A stretch of DNA of 64,000 nucleotides, taken from assembly GCA_017886205.1 (NCBI GenBank), contig JAFNEO010000023.1:1-64000 (forward strand), given 5' to 3'. Source of the stretch: Candidatus Aminicenantota bacterium. Its GTDB lineage: Bacteria; Acidobacteriota; Aminicenantia; Aminicenantales; UBA8522. Numbering within the stretch: the first letter of the stretch is position 1; each line of letters starts with the position of its first letter. The notes beneath the pieces are model-generated. The model worked only from the letters and a program-made list of their open reading frames with translations, did no database searches and had not been told where the DNA came from. Of the stretch, positions 52,701-60,239 are shown one piece after another. The translations under genes were made by a program, and so were the position numbers.

Positions 52701-53196
52701 CCTGGATTTCCGGGCGGAAACCTTCGTCAAGGACTATCGGGTGACCATCACCCTGTCCGGCCTGCCCAGCCAACTGAAGCCTCAGTTCAGCTCCTCGCCT
52801 CCTCTTCCGCCGGAGGATGTATTGGCGCTTCTTACTTTGGGAGAAGCCTACAAGAAGCAATACAGAACGGAGACGAGCTCCCAGCTCAGCACGGCCTCGC
52901 TGCTCTCCTTCACCCTGACCGAAGGTGCCCAAAGGAGGGCCGAGAAGCTGTTCAGCCTCGACCGCTTCCGGATCGACCCTTTTCTCCTGGGCTCTTCGGC
53001 CGAGATGACCGCCCGTCTGACGATCGGGAAGAAAATCTCCAAGGACTTCTATGTCTATTACTCCACCAATCTGACCAGGCAGACCGAGGAGATCGTCCGC
53101 CTGGAGTGGGATCTGAGCAGCGGGTTTTCGATTGTCGGCACGCGCAACGAAATCGGAAGGCTTAGTTTCGATGTCAAGCTCCGCAGGCGGTTTTGA
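49789..53196 (+). CDS. TamB-like (DUF490) translocation and assembly protein
   Basis: A single N-terminal membrane helix (LIAFAVLVSVLLGGGVYLRNFI) is followed by over 1,000 residues of beta-rich repeats. The C-terminal DUF490 domain includes LTLDVRLKADDNAWMDNSLGRVRG, GDIKAPILLGTIETLSGEVLFQDRKFQLLRGRLSF and the final SLDRFRIDPFL ... LTIGKKISKDFYVYYSTNL. These are TamB hallmarks. TamB forms a periplasmic bridge linked to a TamA/BamA barrel and may carry lipids to the outer membrane. The barrel gene follows with a 26-base overlap, supporting the partnership. Confidence 0.85.
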   Translation: MTKKRLGSLIAFAVLVSVLLGGGVYLRNFIRGQVRKKIQTVFSYSRIHFHIFPPSILLEDVRTVSQSPSFSAKSVSAVLPFSSLFKSEKPLTIFIDRPVIRISAPPQGQAAKAKSKASLALPFAIEKGMIRGGEFYYLGPKESFEAKDIKASLSLKDQSLSLRVEAAESSLRLEPERKPLEGRITLLLESRGTRWRINRFVLAGRDAWIKAQGSLLGKLDPRGTLRVSFKADLDSVAKILGLPFEWEGWVEGDGDLIRTQEEIKFVSGLSSSDLVLNRVPLEKITGGVEYSTARGFLVEINVQKRSGPESVRIQEARGKIEGELRGFHLEPILALTSLPWPVRSPVWGKFSLDDRQLVADFEFRDSSVSGPPETYPFSGPVRFIWGRKNEFQFSSPRLETSFGRFAFDGKYILDRAAAVTISGEVSDVRTAREFTSLVLRQNLTFPEVRGSGIASVEITGAPSDIQVKIEFALSPAGFDRYNVEAAEGLVEIQKDRVTGQFRVDDPDLKGNISLLNSPEGLDVGIKMAEGELARVMSGLDLRLPLRGTGTGDFQVRIRHDATRVDGAFSSPLIRFGTQELRAVTGKLIWDGDSIAFPELAFDIFDGRVKSAWSLGVKSEDVEIEAVGERINLNSMRPDLAGELSFTLKGQGRLGGEGIAAGDFGVNNLRFGPFPQVDARGDLRLRISKQRLGLMAQGNFSSEENNFSVEADIPLAPGALSIDVKGGFGNLDLVFPWRGVKGRLEYQAQIRGAPSSPQLNGVIEIQGAVLPFPQFPQAITDYSGRVNVEGGRFSIQSFSGKLGGGEVEGSGEVTLEKGGEIGINCSFGGKGMLLSPLERTRALTDASLRLIKDHRRFILEGDVAVRRLSWRREIQEKFSFSSRPYPKSQQKPGFFDDLTLDVRLKADDNAWMDNSLGRVRGRFDLSVTGDIKAPILLGTIETLSGEVLFQDRKFQLLRGRLSFFNPSSVEPYLDFRAETFVKDYRVTITLSGLPSQLKPQFSSSPPLPPEDVLALLTLGEAYKKQYRTETSSQLSTASLLSFTLTEGAQRRAEKLFSLDRFRIDPFLLGSSAEMTARLTIGKKISKDFYVYYSTNLTRQTEEIVRLEWDLSSGFSIVGTRNEIGRLSFDVKLRRRF

Positions 53197-55948
53197 GGTC
53201 GGCCGCCGGAGGCTGGGTCTGCCGGCCTCCTCTCTCTGTCTCGTCCTCTGCATCCTTGTCCTTGTCATTTCGGCCGCCTCTCCCCAAGGCGCCCCGGCCG
53301 CAGTAGTCGCCAAAGTGGAGGTCTGGGTGGACGGGGCGCCCAACACGGAAAACCTGGAACGCCTGATCTCCATCCGGCCCGGCGACCGGTATTCTCTGTC
53401 CGCCGTCAGTGACAGCATCAAACAGATCCACCAGAGCCAACTGTTCTCTGACGTCGTGGTCACGAGGAGCGGCGCGGAGAGCGTCGAGCTCAGGTTTCTG
53501 CTGACCCGGAAGCTCATCGTCCGTAAGATCGGGTTCCGGGGCGAAAAAGGAACATCGGCGCGAAAACTCAGGAACTCCCTTGACACGTTGCAGGAGTACG
53601 CATATTTCTCCGAGGAAAAGCTCGCCCGGGCGACCGATGAACTGAAGAGAGCCTTGAACGATGAGGGCTATTTTCAACCCCAGGTCCAGGCAGCGGCGAA
53701 TCGGGTACCGGAGGTTCCTCAGGTCGATATCGTTTTCACGATCTCGGCGGGAGCGCGCTACGCGATCTCCGATATCCGGTTCCAGGGGAACGTCGGCATC
53801 CCCGAAGCGGACCTGAAGATGACGATGAAGACAAGGGTAGGCGACCTTTACAGCCTCAGCCGGCTCGATCAGGATCTGGCAAGGCTCCGAATGCTGTACG
53901 CGAAGCGCCGCTACGCGCGGGCCGAGGTCGAACTGTCCGCTGAGGATTTTTTCCCCGAGAACGGGACCGTTTCCCTGCTGATCCGGGTTGACCCGGACGA
54001 ACGGATCGAAATCCTCATCTCCGGGGCCGAGGTTCCGATCGACCTCGTCCTGCCGATCTGGGAGGAGAGAATTTTCGAAGAATGGGGGCTTGATGAGGGA
54101 GAGGCGAGAATCCTGGCCTATCTCCGGGGAAGAGGATATATCCTAGCCTCGGTGAGCTCCCGGGTCGAGAGGGAGAAGTACGGGATCCGAATCATCCATC
54201 AAGTCGATCCGGGGCAGAAGGTCAAGATCCGGGATGTCCGCTTCGAAGGCAACAGCCATTTCACCGCCGGCCGGATCAAGAAAGAACTGGGCATCGCCGA
54301 CCGCGTCCTCTTTTTCGGGGCCCTGGATGGGAAACGGGCCTTCGAGCTCACCAACGAGATCAAGATTCTCTATGAGATCGAAGGATTCCCCTCCGCCCGA
54401 GTCTCCCTCCAGTTCTTCCTGGAGGGAGACTCGGCAGAAGCGGTTTATACAATAGAAGAGGGGAGACAGCAGCGGATTAAGACTATCGAGATCGCCGGCT
54501 CCTCTCTCTTCAGCTCCGAGATGGTCCGGTCGCAGTTGAGCATAGCCGAGGGAGGTCCGTTCTTCCGGCCGTTCATCCAGAGAGAGATCGAGAAACTGAG
54601 GGCCTTCTATCTCGACCAGTCTGTAAGGGGAACGAAGATCGAGCCCAGGATTGAGGCTTTAGGGGAGGACCTGTTCAAGGTCACCTTCAACATTCAGGAA
54701 GGCCGGCCGGTCCGGATCCAGAGCCTGTTCGTCTCCGGCAACCTCATCACCAGAGACAATGTGGTCAAACGGGAATTGAGGATCAAAGAGGGGGACCCGG
54801 CCCGAACCGACAGGATCTCCGTCTCCAAGCAGAACCTGGAAAGGCTGGGCATCTTTTCCGAAGTCACGATCGAAGAGATCCCCATCTCGGACAGCGCGGA
54901 GCATCTTGTCATCACGGTCCGTGAGGGGGAAAGGAACTACGTGGGCGTCGGCGTCGGCCTCGAGACCCGGGACACCTTCAGGTCCGCGTCCTCTCTCCTC
55001 GAGACGAGCCTGCGGCTCCGCGGCACAGCGGAGTTTATGAGGGGCAACATGTTTGGCAGCGCCGCCAGCCTGAGCTTCGTCACCCAGTTCAGCCTCTCCG
55101 AGAAAAGGGCCGTGGTCACTTGGCAGCAGCCTTATTTTTTGTTCAACATCCCGGTCGAGACCTACATCAACGGCTGGGTCGAGGCGGAAGACCGGATCAG
55201 CTTCGCCTTCGAGCGGGAGGGCATCAGTGTCACAGGGATGCGGCCGTTCTTTCGGGGTCTTGATATGCTGGTGACTCTGGGGTATGCCCGGACGACGCTG
55301 ACCAGACTCGAGGTCCTGCCTGATGAAATCGACCGCCAGTTCTACCCTTATTCAAAGACCTCGCTGGCCCCGAGTTTCATCCGCGAGCGGCGGGATGATG
55401 CTTTCAACCCGGAGCGGGGCTATTTCTCGAGCCTGGCGCTGGAGTGGGCCTTCCCTCTTTTCCAGACGGAATCCGATTTCCTGAAGGGCCTGTTTAAGTA
55501 CCAGCGCTATTTCACCCTAGTGCCGCGTGTCCTCCTCGGTTCCACGTTTCGGCTGGGACTCGGCATGGGCAAAATGCCCATCCATGAGCGCTTCTTTGCC
55601 GGAGGCAGCAATTCCTTCCGCGGGGGAAAGTTCGATGAGCTCGGCCCGAAGGATCCCGAGTCCAACATTCCCATCGGGGGGAAGGCTCTCGTCCTGTTCA
55701 ATTTCGAGTTCAACTTTCCTGTTGTCGCCTCGCTCCGAAATCTCTCTGGTGTCGTTTTCTACGATGCGGGCAACGCCTTCTACAACCGGAGCGATGTCGA
55801 TATCCGCAACCTGGAACACGCCGTCGGGCTGGGGGTGCGGTATCGTACTCCTCTTGGTCCAGTGAGGCTTGAGCTCGGCTGGAACCTGTCGGACCCCGAT
55901 AAACGAGGAAAACCAATTGCTTTTATCACGATCGGGAATATATTCTAA
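53171..55948 (+). CDS. BamA/TamA-family outer membrane protein with about seven POTRA-like repeats
   Basis: After a signal region (ASSLCLVLCILVLVISAASPQGA) I count about seven POTRA-like units before the C-terminal barrel, each ending in a strand-turn such as KLIVRKIGFRG, AISDIRFQGN, KIRDVRFEGN, RIKTIEIAGS and RIQSLFVSGN. The barrel carries the family signature RGGKFDELGP (R-G in loop 6) and ends with FITIGNIF, whose final aromatic residue is the usual OMP sorting signal. BamA has five POTRA repeats and TamA three. Linked to TamB, it likely assembles or inserts outer-membrane components. Start 53171 overlaps tamB. Confidence 0.86.
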   Translation: MSSSAGGFEVGRRRLGLPASSLCLVLCILVLVISAASPQGAPAAVVAKVEVWVDGAPNTENLERLISIRPGDRYSLSAVSDSIKQIHQSQLFSDVVVTRSGAESVELRFLLTRKLIVRKIGFRGEKGTSARKLRNSLDTLQEYAYFSEEKLARATDELKRALNDEGYFQPQVQAAANRVPEVPQVDIVFTISAGARYAISDIRFQGNVGIPEADLKMTMKTRVGDLYSLSRLDQDLARLRMLYAKRRYARAEVELSAEDFFPENGTVSLLIRVDPDERIEILISGAEVPIDLVLPIWEERIFEEWGLDEGEARILAYLRGRGYILASVSSRVEREKYGIRIIHQVDPGQKVKIRDVRFEGNSHFTAGRIKKELGIADRVLFFGALDGKRAFELTNEIKILYEIEGFPSARVSLQFFLEGDSAEAVYTIEEGRQQRIKTIEIAGSSLFSSEMVRSQLSIAEGGPFFRPFIQREIEKLRAFYLDQSVRGTKIEPRIEALGEDLFKVTFNIQEGRPVRIQSLFVSGNLITRDNVVKRELRIKEGDPARTDRISVSKQNLERLGIFSEVTIEEIPISDSAEHLVITVREGERNYVGVGVGLETRDTFRSASSLLETSLRLRGTAEFMRGNMFGSAASLSFVTQFSLSEKRAVVTWQQPYFLFNIPVETYINGWVEAEDRISFAFEREGISVTGMRPFFRGLDMLVTLGYARTTLTRLEVLPDEIDRQFYPYSKTSLAPSFIRERRDDAFNPERGYFSSLALEWAFPLFQTESDFLKGLFKYQRYFTLVPRVLLGSTFRLGLGMGKMPIHERFFAGGSNSFRGGKFDELGPKDPESNIPIGGKALVLFNFEFNFPVVASLRNLSGVVFYDAGNAFYNRSDVDIRNLEHAVGLGVRYRTPLGPVRLELGWNLSDPDKRGKPIAFITIGNIF

Positions 55949-55952
55949 TCCT

Positions 55953-56609
55953 GTGCGAAGAATCCGTCCTTGGACGATGGTCCCTGTCGTCCTATTGCTT
56001 TGGCTGCATCCCGCTTCTTATTCTCAGGTTGTCGACTGCATCGTGGCCGAGGTCAATGGCAAGGCCCTGACCTTAACCGATATCCGGATCCTGCAGGAGT
56101 TTGCCATCGGTCCGGACGACAAGGACGGCGCTCCGCCGGGGACGCTTCGTCAGACCCTGGAGGAGGCCATTGACCGGAGAGTCGTGATCGACCTCGTCCG
56201 AGAGGACATCGAGGTGACCCAGAAAGAAAAGGACGACCTGCTGGTCCGCTGGAAAGGCCGATTCGACGCCGGAAAATGGGAGGAGCGGCTGGCGGCCTAT
56301 GGTCTTCAAGAGGAGGCCCTCAGGCCCTACCTCGAGGAGATAATCCGCTATGTCAAGACCATCGACCTCCGCTTCGGCCGGGGGGTCGATATCAGTCGTC
56401 AGGATATCGAACGCCACTATGAGGAAGTGTATGCGCCTTCCGAAAGGGCCATGGGGCGGGAGCCAAAACCGCTGCTCCAGGCCGCCGCCGAAATCGAAGC
56501 GTGGATCAAGAGCGAAAAGGCCGGACAGCAGGCCGGGACCTGGGTCCGGTCCCTGCGCGCCCAGGCCGAGGTCCGGATCAACGAACGCTGCCTGGAGCAG
56601 GCCAGGTGA
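55953..56609 (+). CDS. SurA-like N-terminal domain protein without a PPIase domain
   Basis: An export segment (MVPVVLLLWLHPASYS) is followed by VVDCIVAEVNGKALTLTDIRI, the typical SurA/PpiD beginning, and a helical domain (LEEAIDRRVVIDLVREDIEVTQKEKDDLLVRW). The family's parvulin PPIase domain is absent and the protein ends at about 218 residues. Such proteins act as periplasmic chaperones for outer-membrane proteins. Position right after the BamA-like gene (4 bases) supports that. GTG at 55953 was chosen; ATG at 55977 is possible. Confidence 0.72.
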   Translation: MRRIRPWTMVPVVLLLWLHPASYSQVVDCIVAEVNGKALTLTDIRILQEFAIGPDDKDGAPPGTLRQTLEEAIDRRVVIDLVREDIEVTQKEKDDLLVRWKGRFDAGKWEERLAAYGLQEEALRPYLEEIIRYVKTIDLRFGRGVDISRQDIERHYEEVYAPSERAMGREPKPLLQAAAEIEAWIKSEKAGQQAGTWVRSLRAQAEVRINERCLEQAR

Positions 56610-56619
56610 CGGCATCGTC

Positions 56620-57552
56620 ATGAAAAAACTCGCTTTTGTTTTTCCGGGTCAGGGTTCGCAGAAAGTCGGCATGGGCAAGGATTTCTTGGAGCGTTCCTCT
56701 CTAGCCAAAGAACTCTTCGCGGCAGCGGATGAATCCCTCGGCTTCAAGATCTCCGAGATCTGCTTCGAAGGGCCCGAGGACAAGCTCAAGCTGACTTCTT
56801 ACACGCAGCCTGCCCTGCTCACGGTCAGTTATGTCGCTTTCCGGCTGCTGGGGATAGAACCCGGCCTGGCCGCCGGCCACAGCTTGGGAGAATACTCAGC
56901 CCTCGTGGCCGCCGAGAGTCTGACCTTCGAGGACGCCCTCCGCCTCGTCCACAAAAGGGGGCAGTATATGCAGGAAGCCGTGCCGGTCGGGGTCGGAGCG
57001 ATGGCGGCTATATTGGGCTCCACGATCTCGAACATCGAATCGGCCCTCCATCAAGTCAAGAGCGGGACCGTCCAGATCGCCAACTGGAACAGCGACGACC
57101 AGATTGTCATCGCCGGACACAAGGAGGCCGTCGAAGACGCCGTGACACTCATCAAGGGGGCGCGGGCGGTGATGCTGCCCGTGAGTGCTCCCTTCCACTC
57201 TGCCCTGATGAAGAGCGCTGAAGAACGTCTCTGCGCAGACCTGGATGTAGTCGAATTTCGGGACCTTCGGTTTCCGATCGTAACTAACGTCGACGCCAGG
57301 ATGATCCGTCATGGTGAGGATGCCCGGGACGCCCTCAAGAGACAGGTCAGCCGCCCGGTTCTCTGGCAGAGCTCCATGCTGGTTTTTCAGCAGGAAGGAG
57401 CGGAGACCGTTGTCGAACTGGGACCGGGTAAAGTCCTGATCGGCTTGTTGAAGAGGATCAGTCGTCAATGGCCCTCTCTGCCGAGGCTTCTCAACATTGA
57501 AGACGGGGAGTCGCTCGAAAAGTGCCGGGAGGCTTTGTCAGGATCGGCCTGA
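56620..57552 (+). CDS. fabD: Malonyl-CoA:ACP transacylase
   Basis: FabD loads malonyl groups onto ACP for fatty-acid synthesis. The FVFPGQGSQKVGMGKDF start, the catalytic Ser in AAGHSLGEYSALVAA, the His in SAPFHSALM and the final VVELGPGKVLIGLLKRI are all intact. The length of 310 is usual. The gene starts 10 bases after the SurA-like gene. Its end overlaps the convergent pgsA by 15 bases. No other fab genes are in the window. Confidence 0.93.
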   Translation: MKKLAFVFPGQGSQKVGMGKDFLERSSLAKELFAAADESLGFKISEICFEGPEDKLKLTSYTQPALLTVSYVAFRLLGIEPGLAAGHSLGEYSALVAAESLTFEDALRLVHKRGQYMQEAVPVGVGAMAAILGSTISNIESALHQVKSGTVQIANWNSDDQIVIAGHKEAVEDAVTLIKGARAVMLPVSAPFHSALMKSAEERLCADLDVVEFRDLRFPIVTNVDARMIRHGEDARDALKRQVSRPVLWQSSMLVFQQEGAETVVELGPGKVLIGLLKRISRQWPSLPRLLNIEDGESLEKCREALSGSA

Positions 57553-58080
57553 GAGGACGGTCCGTCCGTACCGAATATAATATTCTGCGGCCGAGATCAG
57601 CGCGACCGCGACTGTCAGCCAGAGTCCCACCTTGGATAAGACATAGACTCTACCCAGGACCCCCTCTCCCAAGAGAAGAATGCCGATGGTTCCTGTCTCC
57701 AGGGTCATTTTGATCTTGCCGAGCGCCGAGGCCGGGATGTTGACCCCATTGGCGGAGGCCATAGCCCGGAATCCGGTAACGGCGATTTCGCGGCCGATGA
57801 TGATGACGGCCATCCAGGCCGGGACGGCCCCGGTTCCGACGAGGCAGATGAGAGCCGAGACGACTAACAGCTTGTCGGCGGTCGGGTCGAGGAGCTGGCC
57901 CAGGACAGTGATCTGCTTTTTTCTCCGGGCCCAGAAGCCATCTAGCATATCGGTGAGCGTGGCCACGATGAAGACGGCGAAGGCGGCGATGTGATTGCCC
58001 CGGAAATCGGAAAGGAGCACGACCACGAGAATGGGGACGGCGAGGATCCGAAGATAGGTCAGGGCGAGAGGGCCATTCAC
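57538..58080 (-). CDS. pgsA: CDP-diacylglycerol-glycerol-3-phosphate 3-phosphatidyltransferase
   Basis: This CDP-alcohol phosphotransferase makes phosphatidylglycerophosphate in the inner membrane. The family motif is complete: DGFWARRKKQITVLGQLLDPTADK (DGxxAR-x8-GxxxDxxxD, 57.9 kb). Several helices follow. The GTG at 58080 (VNGPLALTYLRIL) begins where PgsA proteins usually start. No Shine-Dalgarno is at proper distance from it, and a promoter -10 ends only seven bases away, so the mRNA may be leaderless. A longer in-frame extension has no homology to PgsA. Confidence 0.88.
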   Translation of the reverse strand: MNGPLALTYLRILAVPILVVVLLSDFRGNHIAAFAVFIVATLTDMLDGFWARRKKQITVLGQLLDPTADKLLVVSALICLVGTGAVPAWMAVIIIGREIAVTGFRAMASANGVNIPASALGKIKMTLETGTIGILLLGEGVLGRVYVLSKVGLWLTVAVALISAAEYYIRYGRTVLSGRS

Positions 58081-58087
58081 TTGAATT

Positions 58088-58116
58088 GATATACAATAGC
58101 CTCCCCTTGTTGTCAA
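58088..58116 (-). promoter_or_regulatory. pgsA promoter, probably giving a leaderless mRNA
   Basis: On the minus strand a perfect TTGACA (58116-58111), a 17-base spacer and TATATC (58093-58088) end seven bases before the GTG start codon of pgsA. Transcription would begin at about the start codon itself. Confidence 0.5.
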
Positions 58117-58249
58117 TGAGGCTCGGGGCATGGGACTCGTCGGCCCGCTCGTTTCCCGCAGCGTCCCTTTGGAGGGAGAAAGCTGCGCTTTCCCCCTTCC
58201 AACGTCCGCTTCACTCCCTGCCTCCCCTTCGCGGGCTTTTGCCCTGCGA

Positions 58250-58271
58250 CCAAGGGGGCCATCCCCCTTGG
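58250..58271. repeat. Perfect nine-pair hairpin
   Basis: CCAAGGGGG, loop CCAT, CCCCCTTGG. The C5TTG/CAAG5 stem resembles the internal hairpin of repeat copy B (59890-59911), so it may be a remnant of the same repeat family. It could also end transcripts, but no T-tract follows and no convergent gene pair needs it. Confidence 0.55.
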
Positions 58272-58325
58272 AACCCCCCTGCTTTGCTCTGCAAATCAGC
58301 AAACTCGCTTCAGCCGAGAAACCGT

Positions 58326-58464
58326 GCCCGCTCCGACATTTTTCCGAAACGTCTACCATTTTTTGGCCCCTCATAATTCAATAGGAGGGGTAGGGGTGGT
58401 TAATGCCATTCAGTCAGAGTCTTGGGGGCGTTTCGGATCGGGTTCCTCACCCATACCCTTCGCC
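58326..58464 (+). repeat. Left arm of a 139-bp inverted repeat
   Basis: This segment is the reverse complement of 60101-60239 with only two mismatches by eye (at the C/T in GGCCCCTC and in CTCACCCAT) and no gap. The two arms bracket 1.6 kb that carries the GNAT and DUF2156 genes plus two further repeat copies. Such arms could support inversion of, or hairpin formation across, the enclosed segment. Confidence 0.85.
58344..58436 (-). repeat. 93-bp element, copy A (inverted)
   Basis: The element starts CCGAAACG and ends CGTTTCGG (terminal inverted repeats) and has a central AGGGG/CCCCT palindrome around CATAATTCAATAGG. It is nearly identical to copy D in the opposite orientation. Its size, ends and internal symmetry resemble a MITE or REP-type element without coding capacity. 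Confidence 0.75.
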
Positions 58465-58507
58465 TTGGGCAATAGAAGAGAGCCGTGTCCGCTACGCAGC
58501 GAAATGG

Positions 58508-58513
58508 TATAAT
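58508..58513 (+). promoter_or_regulatory. Perfect -10 box seven bases before the GNAT start codon
   Basis: TATAAT (58508-58513) is followed by AGCTTCC and the ATG at 58521. No clear -35 (GTGTCC at 58485-58490) and no Shine-Dalgarno are seen, so a leaderless transcript is likely. The spacing equals that of the pgsA promoter. Confidence 0.45.
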
Positions 58514-58520
58514 AGCTTCC

Positions 58521-58931
58521 ATGCGCGTTAGAAAAGCTAAGAAGGCGGATTTCCCGGATATTATTCGGCTTGCCAAGATGTACAATCTCGATTACTCCGG
58601 CATGGAAGCGGACGATTTTTGGGTTGCCGAGGAGAGCGGACGAATCCGGGGCATTTGCGGCCTCAAAAAGCACCTCGAGTGCTCGGAACTGTGTGCACTC
58701 GGGGTGGACGAAGAAGTGCGCGGCCGGGGTTGGGGAGGGCAGTTGGTCCGTGCGGTGCTCCGGGACGCTCCGGGTGAGCTCTATCTGGCGACTGTCATGC
58801 CCAGTTTTTTTGCTCGCTTTGGGTTTGAGAAGACGGACGTCGTTCCCGGCTCGATGGTCAAGAAAGCGGAATGGTGCGCCGGCTGCACGCCGGAGCTCTG
58901 CACCGTCATGGTGAGACAAGGAGGGAGATGA
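58521..58931 (+). CDS. GNAT-family N-acetyltransferase
   Basis: A compact GNAT domain of 136 residues begins MRVRKAKKADFPDIIRLAK. The strand ELCALGVDEEVRGRGWGGQLVRAVL contains the acetyl-CoA loop (R/Q-x-x-G-x-G/A). The C-terminal CAGCTPELC holds three cysteines that could bind metal, as in some ArgA/PhnO-like relatives. The substrate is unknown. Its stop overlaps the next gene's start (ATGA), so the two are translated together. Both lie inside the inverted repeat arms. Confidence 0.82.
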   Translation: MRVRKAKKADFPDIIRLAKMYNLDYSGMEADDFWVAEESGRIRGICGLKKHLECSELCALGVDEEVRGRGWGGQLVRAVLRDAPGELYLATVMPSFFARFGFEKTDVVPGSMVKKAEWCAGCTPELCTVMVRQGGR

Positions 58932-59800
58932 GCCTGCCGCAGTTCCCTGAATTTAAGCTCATCGGGCTCGAGGACCAGGACCTCCTGACCGCGGCCATCG
59001 CCCGTCATTCTTCCGAAGCCTGCGAGTTCCATTTCGCGAACATCTTTCTCTGGCGGCATTTCGAGCACTCCAAGTTGACCGCCATCAACGGAAACCTCTG
59101 CGTCCTCTGTGAACCGCCTAGAGAGCCGGCCTATTTTCTCCAACCGGTCGGTGAGAACGATATCGAGGGGACCCTCCGAACCTGCCTGTCTTTCGCCCCG
59201 CGGCTTTCCCGGGTCGACGAGTCCTTTGCCACAAGATATGGCGCTGCCTACCGGTGCGAACTCGACCGCGACAACTTCGACTATGTATATCGGACCGAGG
59301 ACCTGGCCGAACTTAAGGGGAAAAAATACGACGGCAAGCGGAACCGGATACGCAAGTTTGAGCGGTTTCATGCTTTCGACTATGCGCGGCTTTCCCGGGA
59401 TCGCCTGCCCGGCTGCCGTGAGATCCTGGCCAGATGGCTCGAGGCCAAGGCCGGGAGCGATGGCTTCGTCGGCAACGTCTGGAGATCGGTTGTCGAGGAG
59501 GGACTGGCCCATTTCGACGAACTGGGGCTCCAGGGCGGGGTGTTCGAGGTCGGCGGCCGGCCTGCCGCTTTTTCGTTGGGCGCGAGACTCACACCCGAAA
59601 CGGCCATCATCCCCATCGAGATTGTCGATCCCGGCTATGACGGCCTCAGCCAGCTAGTCAACCGCGAGTTCGTCCGGCGAGAATGGGCGGACTACGGGTT
59701 CATCAACCGCGAACAGGACAACGGGATTCCCGGCCTGCGCCGCGCCAAAACCTCCTATCATCCCCACCACTTCGTCAAAAAATACAACATCTGGAGATAA
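58928..59800 (+). CDS. DUF2156 (phosphatidylglycerol lysyltransferase C-domain-like) protein
   Basis: The 290-residue protein follows the two-GNAT-lobe pattern of PF09924: FHFANIFLWRHFEHSKLTAING, LKGKKYDGKRNRIRKFERFH, GGVFEVGGRPAAFSLGARL, IEIVDPGYDGLSQLVNREFVR and the terminal GLRRAKTSYHPHHFVKKYNI. Relatives attach amino acids to lipids or peptides, using aminoacyl-tRNA, or are uncharacterised. The membrane part of MprF is not present. GGAGGGAG precedes its ATG, and it overlaps the GNAT gene by four bases. Confidence 0.82.
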   Translation: MSLPQFPEFKLIGLEDQDLLTAAIARHSSEACEFHFANIFLWRHFEHSKLTAINGNLCVLCEPPREPAYFLQPVGENDIEGTLRTCLSFAPRLSRVDESFATRYGAAYRCELDRDNFDYVYRTEDLAELKGKKYDGKRNRIRKFERFHAFDYARLSRDRLPGCREILARWLEAKAGSDGFVGNVWRSVVEEGLAHFDELGLQGGVFEVGGRPAAFSLGARLTPETAIIPIEIVDPGYDGLSQLVNREFVRREWADYGFINREQDNGIPGLRRAKTSYHPHHFVKKYNIWR

Positions 59801-59843
59801 TTTCTTACGTTTGCCTAGGCTGGGCTTTGGGGCGAGGAACAAA

Positions 59844-59935
59844 CCGAAACCCCCCCAAGAATCTATTTTTATATATTAATCCCCCTTATCCCCCTTGACC
59901 AATCAAGGGGGACCTAGAACAGGTTGGCGTTTCGG
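59844..59935 (+). repeat. 92-bp element, copy B
   Basis: Ends CCGAAACC and CGTTTCGG. An eight-pair internal stem, CCCCCTTG/CAAGGGGG (59890-59911), is better conserved here than in the other copies. Flanking GAGGAAC on the left and GAAAAGG on the right resemble those of copy D. Confidence 0.7.
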
Positions 59936-59999
59936 GAAAAGGTTGGAGGGAGAGTCCCTCAGAAAGCCCTCCGCAGCGTAGCGGGCTTAAGCCCGGGGG

Positions 60000-60092
60000 C
60001 CAAACCGCCCTAAAGACTTCATTTGTATTATATTAATCTCCCCTTCCCCTCTTATGGAATTACGAGGGGCTTGAATAAGGAAGGTGGTTTGG
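60000..60092 (+). repeat. 93-bp element, copy C (most diverged)
   Basis: Ends CCAAACC and GGTTTGG, each changed in matching positions so that terminal complementarity is kept. The internal stem CCCCTC/GAGGGG (60046-60051 with 60064-60069) is also kept. The ATTAATC-C5 core is shared with copies B and D. Confidence 0.7.
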
Positions 60093-60100
60093 CCAAGGTC

Positions 60101-60239
60101 GGCGAAGGGTATGGATGAGGAACCCGATCCGAAACGCCCCCAAGACTCTGACTGAATGGCATTAACCACCCCTACCCCTCCTATTGAATTATGAGGAGCC
60201 AAAAAATGGTAGACGTTTCGGAAAAATGTCGGAGCGGGC
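60101..60239 (-). repeat. Right arm of the 139-bp inverted repeat
   Basis: This is the mate of 58326-58464. It ends 161 bases before mutS and contains copy D. Conservation over the whole arm, beyond the element ends, shows that the duplication was larger than the element itself. Confidence 0.85.
60129..60221 (+). repeat. 93-bp element, copy D
   Basis: Ends CCGAAACG and CGTTTCGG; the partner in inverted orientation is copy A. It is third in the B-C-D direct series, with start-to-start distances of 156 and 129 bases. Confidence 0.75.

Larger units (their letters stand above)
58117..58507. other. Repeat-rich non-coding gap
   Basis: No gene is seen between pgsA and the GNAT gene. The gap holds a nine-pair perfect hairpin (58250-58271), GC-rich low-conservation sequence, and one arm of a 139-bp inverted repeat (58326-58464) carrying a 93-bp element (58344-58436). 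Confidence 0.6.
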
